Below, one piece after another: positions 17,658-25,580 of a stretch of DNA of 64,000 nucleotides. This DNA comes from an uncultured Allomuricauda sp. (lineage in GTDB: Bacteria > Bacteroidota > Bacteroidia > Flavobacteriales > Flavobacteriaceae): contig NZ_CANMOO010000002.1 of assembly GCF_947499585.1 (NCBI RefSeq), positions 62,001 through 126,000 on the forward strand, in the 5' to 3' direction. The notes under the pieces were generated by a model. That model was not told where the DNA came from. It searched no databases and saw only the letters and a list, made by a program, of their open reading frames with translations. Each line of letters begins with the position of its first letter. Within the stretch, counting starts at the first letter, position 1. The position numbers and the translations under genes were made by a program.

Positions 17658-17718
17658 CTTGTATTTTAGTTTTTTAGAATTTTTCTAATATACATTATCT
17701 AAATCTGTGTTATGCATC

Positions 17719-17740
17719 GTTTATTCAAACTTATATATTC
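17719..17740 (+). repeat. Direct repeat copy 1 (diverged)
   Basis: CGTTTATTCAAACTTATATATTC-like sequence related to the copies at 18151 and 18786. It lies just beyond the 3' end of the 135-residue unknown gene. It is the most diverged of the three copies. Confidence 0.4.
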
Positions 17741-18146
17741 ATTGCTTTAAAAATTCCCTGCATTTATCACAATAAATTACATCAACATTTTTGGGATAGC
17801 TAAACCTTTCTAAATTCCTTGGAGCATTTACATTCGCCATTGGGAAAAATTCTTTTTCCTTTTCATTGGAAAAATTGGAGCTTATTGAATTCCCATCTAC
17901 AATTGGAACATTGTCATTCTTTAGTTCATAATTATGAACAGGACAATGGTTGAATATCTTGTGAGCTTGTCTCAATTCTATTAGCTCCAGGTCATATTCA
18001 TTTGTAAATTCCTTCAATAATTGTTCTTGCCAGAAGAAAAGTCTATTTCTTAATGGGAATGCTTCATAAAGAGTCAGAATGAAGTGGTTATATTTATCAT
18101 TTCCCACATATTTTTCAAAACTCGTTCTGATTTCTCCAGTAGTCAT
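17739..18146 (-). CDS. Unknown protein with CxxH and CxxC motifs
   Basis: No family recognised. The 135-residue soluble protein has an amphipathic helical first half (NKYNHF-like start, LRNRLFFWQEQLLKEF at about 32-47) and two potential metal-binding pairs: HCPVH at about 67-71 and YCDKC at about 124-128, ending with REFLKQ. A CxxH plus CxxC arrangement could bind one zinc ion. It lies 18 bases after the ParE-like gene on the same strand and between two of the direct repeats described here, so it looks like part of a small accessory insertion rather than a core gene. Confidence 0.7.
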   Translation of the reverse strand: MTTGEIRTSFEKYVGNDKYNHFILTLYEAFPLRNRLFFWQEQLLKEFTNEYDLELIELRQAHKIFNHCPVHNYELKNDNVPIVDGNSISSNFSNEKEKEFFPMANVNAPRNLERFSYPKNVDVIYCDKCREFLKQ

Positions 18147-18150
18147 TTAT

Positions 18151-18170
18151 CGTTTATTTGAACTTTATTC
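18151..18170 (+). repeat. Direct repeat copy 2
   Basis: CGTTTATTTGAACTTTATTC. It lies between the start of the unknown 135-residue gene and the end of the ParE-like gene, overlapping the toxin stop codon. The copy at 18786 matches it apart from one substitution and one extra A. Confidence 0.6.
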
Positions 18171-18461
18171 CAAGAACCTAATCAAATCTCGCCCACCATA
18201 CAAAACCCTTACAATACGAAGTTTGCCTTTTAGTTTTCTATAAAAAATAATATGTGAAATGTAAGGCAGGCTATATAGGCCTTTTTTGATGTCGCCCCTC
18301 TCTCGACCGATATCAGGGTTATCACTTAATTGATTAAAGTGTTCTTCTAAACCAATCAGGTATTTGATAGCCTGGGTGTTACCAAATTTATGTTCGCCAA
18401 ACTCAAAGATTTCATTTATATCAGCAGCGGCCTCTTCAGAGAGAACGTAAGTATATGTCAT
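18165..18461 (-). CDS. ParE/RelE-family toxin
   Basis: Predicted toxin of a type II toxin-antitoxin pair; ParE toxins poison DNA gyrase and RelE toxins cleave mRNA, and this sequence looks closer to ParE. From the ATG at 18461 it is 98 residues: YVLSEEAAADINEIFEFGEHKFG in the N-terminal helical hairpin, then NPDIGRERGDIKKGLYSLPY and the closing strands IIFYRKLKGKLRIVRVLYGGRDL. I chose 18461 because its ATG overlaps the antitoxin stop in ATGA; a longer frame to 18521 would run deep into the antitoxin gene. Length and order (antitoxin first) are standard. Confidence 0.9.
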   Translation of the reverse strand: MTYTYVLSEEAAADINEIFEFGEHKFGNTQAIKYLIGLEEHFNQLSDNPDIGRERGDIKKGLYSLPYISHIIFYRKLKGKLRIVRVLYGGRDLIRFLE

Positions 18462-18682
18462 ACGTTTTTCTTGGACGCTATTATTTGATTCATAGATAGT
18501 TTGCTGTCTGGGCCATCCCACCCTTTCTCGATTTCCCTTCGAAGGTCTTGGATAACTTTTTCTCTATAAATTCCGTGCAACCGAAGAGCATCCCTGATTA
18601 CTTCACTATTATTTTGATACTCCCCAGAAGCAACCTGCTCGCTTATATACTCCTGCTGTTTTTTGGTGAAACTAATGTTCAT
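18458..18682 (-). CDS. ParD-like ribbon-helix-helix antitoxin
   Basis: Predicted antitoxin of 74 residues. The N-terminus has the ribbon-helix-helix pattern of ParD (NISFTKKQQEYISEQVASGE then NNSEVIRDALRLH, residues about 2-35), which should dimerise and bind the operator, while the C-terminal half (IEKGWDGPDSKLSMNQII) would wrap the toxin. It overlaps the toxin gene by 4 bases. A 14-bp perfect inverted repeat 27 bases upstream is the likely autoregulatory operator. Confidence 0.9.
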   Translation of the reverse strand: MNISFTKKQQEYISEQVASGEYQNNSEVIRDALRLHGIYREKVIQDLRREIEKGWDGPDSKLSMNQIIASKKNV

Positions 18683-18708
18683 GTCCTACTAAATTTACAA
18701 CTAATATA

Positions 18709-18749
18709 ACAAATAATGTCCATATAAGACATATTTGGACATTATTTGT
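18709..18749. promoter_or_regulatory. Perfect 14-bp inverted repeat, probable ParD operator
   Basis: ACAAATAATGTCCA (18709-18722) is repeated in perfect inverted form at 18736-18749, with a 13-base centre that itself contains another ATGTC half-site in inverted order (AGACAT at 18728-18733). Such dyads upstream of a ParD antitoxin commonly serve as the autorepression site. No T-run follows, arguing against a terminator. Confidence 0.65.
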
Positions 18750-18785
18750 AATGATCCTGGAAAGATTTGACAATCGTTTCCTCAT

Positions 18786-18806
18786 CCTTTATTTGAACTT
18801 TAATTC
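18786..18806 (+). repeat. Direct repeat copy 3
   Basis: CCTTTATTTGAACTTTAATTC, almost the same as the copy at 18151 and in the same orientation. The two copies bracket the ParDE pair and its operator. A weaker related string (CGTTTATTTAACATC) occurs at 22956-22970. Confidence 0.55.
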
Positions 18807-18856
18807 ATCTTTTTCATTAAAAGAATAAGAAACTACATAATTCGAAAAATAGTGGT

Positions 18857-19543
18857 CTATTGCAACAGCTGTTGTAACACCGCCCAAACATTGTCCCTTA
18901 CGATTTGATGTCCCTTCGGGGTAGGGTGTATCCCGTCTTCCAAATTCAGCTCAGGAATACCTGCAACCCCATCCAACAAAAAAGGAATCAAAGCGATTTG
19001 ATTTGCTTCGGCCAACTTGGGAAAGGTTTTGCGAAACTCCGTAGTATATTCTGGGCCCATATTGGGTGGAATTTGCATGCCTGCCAGTACAATTTGGGTA
19101 TCAGCATTCTTTTTTCTTACTAAATCAATCATTGCTTGCAAATTCTTGTGGGTTTCAGATATGGGAATACCGCGAAGCCCATCGTTCGCACCTAGTTCCA
19201 ACACAAAAACATCGACCTTTTGGTTCAATACCCAATTCAAACGGTTACGTCCGCCAGAAGTGGTCTCCCCACTTAGCCCTGAATTGATTACGGTATAATC
19301 GAGACCTAACGAATCCAAACGGTTTTGGATAAGCGCTGGAAAAGCCTCTTCCAGTTCCAAACCGTAACCTGCGGTAAGACTATCCCCAAAGAATAAAATC
19401 ACTTTTTCGGAGGTTTCTTCGGCAACGACATTTTCTGTATTACTATTGCCATCTGATACATCTGAGGCTTTTTGGGGGGCATCACGACAGGAAATTAGGC
19501 ATAAAATCAGAAAAAAATAACGAAACTTTAAGAGGTCTTGCAT
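18857..19543 (-). CDS. TesA-like SGNH/GDSL esterase lipoprotein
   Basis: Arylesterase/lysophospholipase of the SGNH fold. The 228 residues begin with a lipobox (LCLISC, cysteine 19), then an acidic linker, then block I FFGDSLTAGYG with nucleophile S55, block III LGANDG with N120 and block V DGIHP with D203 and H206, so the catalytic triad and oxyanion residues are complete. E. coli TesA is soluble in the periplasm, whereas this copy is predicted to be lipid-anchored. It diverges from a YbbA/YbbP-like ABC exporter, the same tesA-ybbA-ybbP association as in E. coli, suggesting a linked role in lipid or hydrophobic-compound handling. Confidence 0.93.
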   Translation of the reverse strand: MQDLLKFRYFFLILCLISCRDAPQKASDVSDGNSNTENVVAEETSEKVILFFGDSLTAGYGLELEEAFPALIQNRLDSLGLDYTVINSGLSGETTSGGRNRLNWVLNQKVDVFVLELGANDGLRGIPISETHKNLQAMIDLVRKKNADTQIVLAGMQIPPNMGPEYTTEFRKTFPKLAEANQIALIPFLLDGVAGIPELNLEDGIHPTPKGHQIVRDNVWAVLQQLLQ

Positions 19544-19614
19544 AGGTTACGGGCCTTAAAATCAAAATCATTTGCCTATTTTCCTAGTTTGAGAAAAAAG
19601 GAAGCAAAAGTGTT

Positions 19615-20304
19615 ATGCCAAAGATATTAAACGTTGAGCACCTAGGGAAGACCTATACGAGTGGCTCCAAACAATTAACGGTATTGGATGACATCAATTT
19701 CAGTATTGAAGCAGGGGAGACCTTTGCAATCGTAGGACCTTCAGGGAGTGGAAAGACAACTCTATTGGGTCTCTGCGCTGGACTTGATTATCCCGATACC
19801 GGTGTAGTGGAACTGAGTGGTGCCAATTTAGCAAATTTGAACGAGGATGAGCGTGCCCGATTGCGCAACGAAAAGGTGGGTTTTATCTTTCAGAATTTTC
19901 AGTTGCTCCCCACCCTGACAGCTCTCGAAAACGTAATTGTCCCTTTGGAGCTTCAGGGAGCAAAAAATCCTGCAATAATCGGTAGGGAACTATTGAGTAA
20001 GGTTGGTCTGGGTGACCGTCTCCAGCATTATCCTTCCCAACTTTCTGGTGGAGAGCAGCAACGCGTGGCTCTGGCCCGTGCTTTTTCAAATAGCCCATCT
20101 ATTTTATTTGCTGATGAACCTACGGGCAATCTCGACCAAGATACAGGCGACCGTGTCGTCCAACTATTGTTCGAACTTAATCAGGAGGCGGGCACCACTT
20201 TGGTCATTGTCTCCCACGATTTGGAATTGGCACAAAAATGCAATCGTTTATTGCGATTACGAGGTGGAAAAGTGGTATCGAATGAAGTATTGATTGAATC
20301 GTGA
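19615..20304 (+). CDS. ABC transporter ATP-binding protein, YbbA/LolD-like
   Basis: ATPase subunit of a MacB/LolD-type exporter. The 229 residues have Walker [10 protein letters not shown] (about 42-50), the Q-loop region [16 protein letters not shown], signature LSGGEQQRV (about 143-151), Walker [13 protein letters not shown] and the H-loop SHD. Family resemblance is strongest to YbbA by context: the permease of the YbbP type follows and a TesA-like esterase lies divergently upstream. The stop overlaps the permease start (GTGA), so the two are translationally coupled. Confidence 0.95.
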   Translation: MPKILNVEHLGKTYTSGSKQLTVLDDINFSIEAGETFAIVGPSGSGKTTLLGLCAGLDYPDTGVVELSGANLANLNEDERARLRNEKVGFIFQNFQLLPTLTALENVIVPLELQGAKNPAIIGRELLSKVGLGDRLQHYPSQLSGGEQQRVALARAFSNSPSILFADEPTGNLDQDTGDRVVQLLFELNQEAGTTLVIVSHDLELAQKCNRLLRLRGGKVVSNEVLIES

Positions 20305-22856
20305 TAAATTCTCCAACAAAGCAATCCGGAGCCGGATGGAAATGGCTGTTAAAAATGGCTTGGCGAGACAGCAAGGCTAGTGGCGGTCGTCTCCTACTGT
20401 TTATGGCTTCCATTATTTTGGGCATAGCTGCGGTAGTTTCCATCCAGTCTTTTAGCCAGAACCTGGAAGAAAATATTGCCATTCAATCCAAGACCTTGAT
20501 GGGTGCCGATTTTGTCATTGATAGTAACCAACCCCCTAATGAAAAGGTATTGGCCATTATCGATTCCCTCGGAGGGGCTGATGGACGTTCCGTAGGGTTT
20601 CCTTCAATGGCGGTTTTTCCAAAAAGTGGAGATGCCAAATTGGTTGGAGTACGCGGTATTGAAGGTGGATATCCATTCTACGGCGAACTGGAAACCAAGC
20701 CAGAAACTGCAGCGCAGACCTACCAAAAGTCCGGCGGTGCTCTGGTAGATGCAACACTCATGTTGCAATATGGAGTGCAAACAGGTGATTCTATCAAATT
20801 AGGCAATACAGTGTTTCCTATTATGGGCACTTTGATTTCCGCTCCCGGAACATCGGGAATAGGGGCTTCTGTGGCTCCACCTGTAATTATTCCCTACGAT
20901 GCAGTGGAAGGCACAGGACTCATACAAGTGGGAAGTCGAATCGGATATGACTATTATTTTGTCGCCGAACCTGAGCAAGATCTGGCAGCATTGGATGAGA
21001 AGGTTGACCCTCAACTCGATGTTGAAAACGCGGACCTCGATACGCACATCAGTACCGCTAAACGGCTTGGCAGAAGTTATGATAATTTCGGGAAGTTTCT
21101 TAACCTTATTGCTTTTATAGCGCTGCTGTTGGGTTGTGTAGGCGTTGCCAGTTCAGTACATATCTATATCAAGGAGAAATTACGTTCGGTAGCCGTATTG
21201 AAATGCATAGGAGCTACCCGAAGACAAAGTTTTTTAATCTATCTACTACAGATTGCAGGTATGGGTCTACTCGGAGGCATTCTTGGAGTGTTGAGTGGAT
21301 TGCTCCTACAGCAATCCTTTCCTTTGCTGTTGGAAGGATTCTTGCCGTTTGAAGTTCAGATTTCCCTAGTACCCAATGCGCTTTGGTCAGGACTGATATT
21401 GGGTGTTTTGTTGTCAGTATTATTTGCCTTAATGCCTTTATTGAACACATGGTTTGTTTCACCTTTACAGGTGTTGCGGGTCGAGGAGAGCGGATATCAA
21501 AAATCACGAAAAGCCCAGTTGTGGGTAGTATTGGGTATTGTTCTATTTATTTTTTCCTTCTCCTTTTGGTTATTGGGAAGTATTCGCTATGCCCTCTATT
21601 TCGTTCTCGGCATCTTGGTGGTCTTTGCGCTTTTGGGAGGTGTAGCCACTTTTTTTATGCGAGCCATCAAGAAATATTTTCCAACGTCTTGGGGGTTTAC
21701 TTCGCGACAGAGTCTCTTGAATCTCTACCGTCCCAATAACCAGACCACGGTCTTAATTTTGGCCATAGGTGTGGGCACCTTTTTAATAAGTACGCTCTAT
21801 TTCACCAAAGATATTTTATTGGCTCAGGTTTCCTTGGAAGCTTCGGAGGACACCCCAAATCTTATTTTGATGGATGTCCAAACTGATGAAAAACTTGCTG
21901 CGGCCAATAGCATCGAAGCGTCGGGATTTGATGTATTGAACAATATTCCCATCATCACCATGCGGATGCATCAAATCAAAAATCGGCCTGTACGTGAACT
22001 TATTCTTGATTCCACTGCGACCCAAAATCGATGGGTTTTGTTCCATGAATTTAGAGTTACCTATCGCGATTCCTTGGTGGCCTCAGAACGAACAGTAGAA
22101 GGCACCTGGCCACTTGAACGCAAAGGCAACGGTATGATTCCTATTTCGATGTCTAATAATGTTGCAGCCGATGCCCAGGTCAAAGTTGGAGACACACTTG
22201 TGTTTAATGTGCAGGGTGTATTAATGGAAACCAAAGTGGCCCATCTTCGTGAGGTGGATTGGGCTCGAATGCAGATTAACTTTTCGATTCTGTTCCCTTC
22301 TGGAGTATTAGAAGAAGCGCCTCAGTTCCATGTGTTGACCACCAAAGCCCCAGATGCGGCCAAATCGGCCGCATTGCAACGTGACCTCGTTCGAAAATTT
22401 CCAACAGTGTCCATTATCGATTTACGACAGATACTTCTGGTTATAGAAGAGATTCTGAACAAAATAGCTTGGGTAATCAACTTTATGGCTTTCTTCAGTA
22501 TTCTTACTGGGATCATTGTGCTCATTGGATCGGTACGAACGAGCAAATACCAAAGGATAAAGGAAAATGTGTTGTTACGCACCTTAGGGGCCAAAAGCAA
22601 ACAAATTCTTCGTATTACAGCACTTGAATATCTCTATTTAGGGCTATTGGGCGGAAGTATCGGTATTATATTGTCATTATTAGGCAGTCTCTTGTTGGCA
22701 CGATTTGTTTTTGAAGTTAGCTTTGTGCCTTCCGCAGTTCCTTTTCTAGTTGTTTTACCGAGTATTATGGCTTTGGTACTTTTGATTGGTTTGTTAAACA
22801 GCAAAAGTGTGCTGCAAAGTCCTCCATTGGAAGTGCTTAGGAAAGAAGGGGGCTAA
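20301..22856 (+). CDS. ABC transporter permease, YbbP-like (FtsX domains)
   Basis: Membrane subunit of 851 residues starting at a GTG that overlaps the ATPase stop. Layout: membrane helix at about 25-45, large extracytoplasmic MacB-like region to about 260, three FtsX membrane helices to about 390 (LIAFIALLLGCVGVASSVHI; VAVLKCIGATRRQSF loop), a further block of helices at about 405-450, a second extracytoplasmic region from about 500 to 715, and a final three-helix FtsX unit (VLLRTLGAKSKQILR loop near 760). The two-FtsX architecture and length match YbbP. The transported substrate is unknown; lipoprotein or lipid extraction is a family-based guess. Confidence 0.93.
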   Translation: MINSPTKQSGAGWKWLLKMAWRDSKASGGRLLLFMASIILGIAAVVSIQSFSQNLEENIAIQSKTLMGADFVIDSNQPPNEKVLAIIDSLGGADGRSVGFPSMAVFPKSGDAKLVGVRGIEGGYPFYGELETKPETAAQTYQKSGGALVDATLMLQYGVQTGDSIKLGNTVFPIMGTLISAPGTSGIGASVAPPVIIPYDAVEGTGLIQVGSRIGYDYYFVAEPEQDLAALDEKVDPQLDVENADLDTHISTAKRLGRSYDNFGKFLNLIAFIALLLGCVGVASSVHIYIKEKLRSVAVLKCIGATRRQSFLIYLLQIAGMGLLGGILGVLSGLLLQQSFPLLLEGFLPFEVQISLVPNALWSGLILGVLLSVLFALMPLLNTWFVSPLQVLRVEESGYQKSRKAQLWVVLGIVLFIFSFSFWLLGSIRYALYFVLGILVVFALLGGVATFFMRAIKKYFPTSWGFTSRQSLLNLYRPNNQTTVLILAIGVGTFLISTLYFTKDILLAQVSLEASEDTPNLILMDVQTDEKLAAANSIEASGFDVLNNIPIITMRMHQIKNRPVRELILDSTATQNRWVLFHEFRVTYRDSLVASERTVEGTWPLERKGNGMIPISMSNNVAADAQVKVGDTLVFNVQGVLMETKVAHLREVDWARMQINFSILFPSGVLEEAPQFHVLTTKAPDAAKSAALQRDLVRKFPTVSIIDLRQILLVIEEILNKIAWVINFMAFFSILTGIIVLIGSVRTSKYQRIKENVLLRTLGAKSKQILRITALEYLYLGLLGGSIGIILSLLGSLLLARFVFEVSFVPSAVPFLVVLPSIMALVLLIGLLNSKSVLQSPPLEVLRKEGG

Positions 22857-23058
22857 TTAGAGAAACGATGAAGTAAGGCTCATTTCTGACCTGAGAATCT
22901 TGAGATAAGAAATCTCGTGAAGCATGTAAGTTTTGTTATGGGGTTACTTTTTCATCGTTTATTTAACATCAGAAATGTGAATGTTCAAAAAAAGGTTATA
23001 ACACCATTTACAAAGGAAGAATATTCGAATAAGAAATGAATTCGTTCCTCACAATAGC

Positions 23059-23086
23059 GTGATATACATCATATGATCCGTATCAC
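23059..23086. promoter_or_regulatory. 28-bp interrupted palindrome before the AraC-type gene
   Basis: GTGATA (23059-23064), a 10-bp self-palindrome ATCATATGAT (23068-23077) and TATCAC (23081-23086) are arranged symmetrically with 3-base spacers on each side. Only the spacers break the symmetry. It ends 25 bases before the regulator's start, a good position for an operator. Confidence 0.6.
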
Positions 23087-23111
23087 TACATTGTACCTAA
23101 TTTAGAAAGCA

Positions 23112-23930
23112 TTGAATCGACAAAACGAAAATACCGTACCCTTAAAAAAAGGGAATTATTTAGCTCCTCATTTCAGTATATCAAGCTTCGATGATTTATT
23201 AGTCGGCATCACTACATATGATGCTCCAATAGAGACCGGTGTGTGGCATTTTCATGAAATACCCATGATTAGTTTTGTGCTTTATGGTAGCAATACTGAA
23301 TATCGTAAAGGAAGGTCCATTAGAAGGAATTCCGGTAGCGCAAATTACTACCACGCACATGAATTGCATAAAAACGTTTATGACCAATTTCCTTCAAAAC
23401 ACATAAGTTTGGAATTGGATCTGAACTATTTGAAGAAGCTTGAATATACTGAAGCGGACATACAGTTGGCTGTTGAGAAAAGTCAAGATTCTATTTTTAC
23501 ATTTATTAGATTAATGAATGAGGCACAGACAAATGATGTCCAATCAAAAAACACAGTGGAAATGTTATTCCTATCATTTATGGAAAACGCTCTTGTTTCT
23601 AAAGATAATGCCCAATTCCCTCCTTGGATGAGTTTAGTTCGAGAAATATTGAATGATCGTTGGAATGAGAATATCTCCCTTAAAGAATTATCAAACAAAG
23701 TACATGTTCATCCGACCACGATCTCAAAACACTTTCGCAAATTTTTTGGATGTACTCTTGGAGAATATACTAGAAAACTTAAAGTGGAGCATTCGATCAA
23801 CTTCTTACATTCTTCCAATTATTCCCTCACGGAAATAGCATATATCTGTGGGTTTTCCGATCAAAGTCATTTTATCAGGACATTTAAATCAATGACAGGA
23901 TATTTGCCTAAAAAATACTGCTCTGTATAA
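23112..23930 (+). CDS. AraC-family transcriptional regulator
   Basis: One-component regulator of 272 residues. The N-terminal half is cupin-like, with histidines in the expected region (GVWHFHEIPMISFVLYG, YYHAHELH), and the C-terminal half has two helix-turn-helix motifs (ISLKELSNKVHVHPTTISKHF at about 194-214, and LTEIAYICGFSDQSHFIRTF at about 238-257) ending MTGYLPKKY. The start is assigned to TTG at 23112: an in-frame TAG at 23103 closes the frame upstream and the next ATG would delete the cupin core. A 28-bp palindrome precedes it. The ligand is unknown. The nearest downstream gene on this strand is a DUF6624-like lipoprotein. Confidence 0.9.
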   Translation: MNRQNENTVPLKKGNYLAPHFSISSFDDLLVGITTYDAPIETGVWHFHEIPMISFVLYGSNTEYRKGRSIRRNSGSANYYHAHELHKNVYDQFPSKHISLELDLNYLKKLEYTEADIQLAVEKSQDSIFTFIRLMNEAQTNDVQSKNTVEMLFLSFMENALVSKDNAQFPPWMSLVREILNDRWNENISLKELSNKVHVHPTTISKHFRKFFGCTLGEYTRKLKVEHSINFLHSSNYSLTEIAYICGFSDQSHFIRTFKSMTGYLPKKYCSV

Positions 23931-23997
23931 GAGGCAAATTTGGTTCTATTTTAATTAAGGATTACATCATTTCTTTGGTATTAATTTTATTAGATAG

Positions 23998-25308
23998 ATG
24001 ATGAAAAGAATACTTAGAACAATTATTTGTTTAGCAGTTGTTGTTACTGGTTGCAAGCAAGCAACAAAAAACAATCACAAACTTGAAACTAAGTATTCGA
24101 TTCAAAAAGATACCCAGGAATGGGTTGGCTTGATGATCGAAGGTTATCGAAACTTTAATACCGATCGAAGTACTAAAGCGGCCGATCAAATTTTTGAGGC
24201 TACCGAACTTATGCCAATTAAAAATTTGGAAAACTATTTGGTGAGTGCCATGGTTTATGCGCCTAAAGGTGAACGAGAAAAAGCATTTCTATCTATTGAA
24301 AGAGCTATTGAAGAAGGTTTTAAAAATTCTGACATACTTAGCTCTATTTCTGAATATTCATCATTACATAATGATCCTAGATGGGATGCGCTAATTTCAA
24401 AAGTGAACAAGAAACAAGAAGAATATGAAAAAACCATTCAGAACCCTGAACTGTTAGAAATGTTGAAATACCTTTGGGCACAGGACCAGGAAGTACTAGC
24501 TCAATATGAAAAAAATGTAGAATCCCTTGATAGTACAGCAACGGACGGGGACTATAGCCGGCTTTTTATACCTGTTGAAAATCGATGGGAAATAAACAAA
24601 AATAAACTAGATAGTATTATTAGTATCCATGGTTGGCCTGGAAACAAATTAGTGGGTGAAGAGGGTTCAAAAGTTGCATGGGGCATCCCTCAACATCACC
24701 CCGATATTTTCTTCAAAACAAAATGCTTGCTTTTAATAAAGGAAGCCACGGAAAAAGGTGATGTTGATCCGATTCATTACGCACAATTAAAAGACCGGAT
24801 AGCAAGGGAAACTTGGCAAAAGCAGAAATATGGTACAAGTATGGGTGAAAGTGCTCCTTATCCTATCGAAGATCCTGCCAGTGTCAACAAAAAACGATCT
24901 CAGTTAGGGCTTTTAGAACCAATAGAAGTTTATGCAATTTACCATGGATTTGAATACACTCCACCTTCTCAAGAGGCAATCCAATCATCACATGAGAAAG
25001 CACAAGTGAATTACAAAAAATTTGAAAATTTTATAGATTTAAAAAAGATTGATTCTGCCAACACTTGCATTGCAAAAGCTATTTCTGCTTATGGAGACAT
25101 AAATAATGAACAACTTTATGATGCTTCTATGCTGCTTGCCCAATTAAATAACAAACGTTCACAACATATCAGTTTGAGTATCCTAAAAGTTTTGATTTGG
25201 CGAAAGTGGGACAAAAGAGTTGAAATTTTAGAACAGGATGAATTCGATCGATTACATAGTCAAAACGAATGGGAAGAAATTAAAAGGCTAGTTAAAATGA
25301 GTATATAA
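23998..25308 (+). CDS. Lipoprotein with C-terminal DUF6624-like domain
   Basis: The 436-residue product starts with a lipobox (VVTGC at about 16-20). The N-terminal part to about 150 is helical with TPR-like spacing (LENYLVSAMVYAPKGEREKAFLS). The middle carries a DUF6624-like domain: ISIHGWPGNKLVGEEGSKVAW, then QHHPDIF, YAQLKDRIARE, QKYGTSMGE and YPIEDPASVNKKRSQLGL (about 205-315). That domain has no established activity. The tail (about 330-436) is again helical. Its position behind the AraC-type regulator could mean common control, but 67 bases separate them and there is no direct evidence. Confidence 0.82.
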   Translation: MMKRILRTIICLAVVVTGCKQATKNNHKLETKYSIQKDTQEWVGLMIEGYRNFNTDRSTKAADQIFEATELMPIKNLENYLVSAMVYAPKGEREKAFLSIERAIEEGFKNSDILSSISEYSSLHNDPRWDALISKVNKKQEEYEKTIQNPELLEMLKYLWAQDQEVLAQYEKNVESLDSTATDGDYSRLFIPVENRWEINKNKLDSIISIHGWPGNKLVGEEGSKVAWGIPQHHPDIFFKTKCLLLIKEATEKGDVDPIHYAQLKDRIARETWQKQKYGTSMGESAPYPIEDPASVNKKRSQLGLLEPIEVYAIYHGFEYTPPSQEAIQSSHEKAQVNYKKFENFIDLKKIDSANTCIAKAISAYGDINNEQLYDASMLLAQLNNKRSQHISLSILKVLIWRKWDKRVEILEQDEFDRLHSQNEWEEIKRLVKMSI

Positions 25309-25309
25309 A

Positions 25310-25530
25310 AACCATGTAAAACAACGGCTGTACATCCATCGCTAGATGTTGTTCCCCAGAAAATCTATCGAGAAATTCACCAACTTCACCATGGGGTAAT
25401 AAATCAACATGGTTCTCCGATGCACGGCTGAATGGTACATTTCATCTCCTTCCTGTACTTTGTACCGCAGGATTTTCCGAGTAGCACTGCACCAAGCAAT
25501 TAATTTTGTACGGTGTTGGCATTAATATTA
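25310..25530. other. Non-coding segment downstream of the LRR gene, unusual composition
   Basis: This stretch has no plausible ORF, is richer in G and C than its surroundings, and contains short repeated strings: CGGCTGTACATCCATC (25326) resembles CGGCTGAATGGTACATTTCATC (25425), and TTTGTACCGC (about 25459) resembles TTTGTACGGT (about 25506). It ends in GTACGGTGTTGGC. From memory, strings such as GATTTTCCGAGTAGC recur between genes in other Flavobacteriaceae genomes. I could not verify this. Confidence 0.4.
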
Positions 25531-25580
25531 ATCCATATTTTAATAATACAGTAATTTCTATTGAATGAATGATTATACTT

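Noticed and set aside
23103-23112. Possibility that the AraC-type gene starts further upstream
   Set aside because: An in-frame TAG at 23103-23105 closes the frame.
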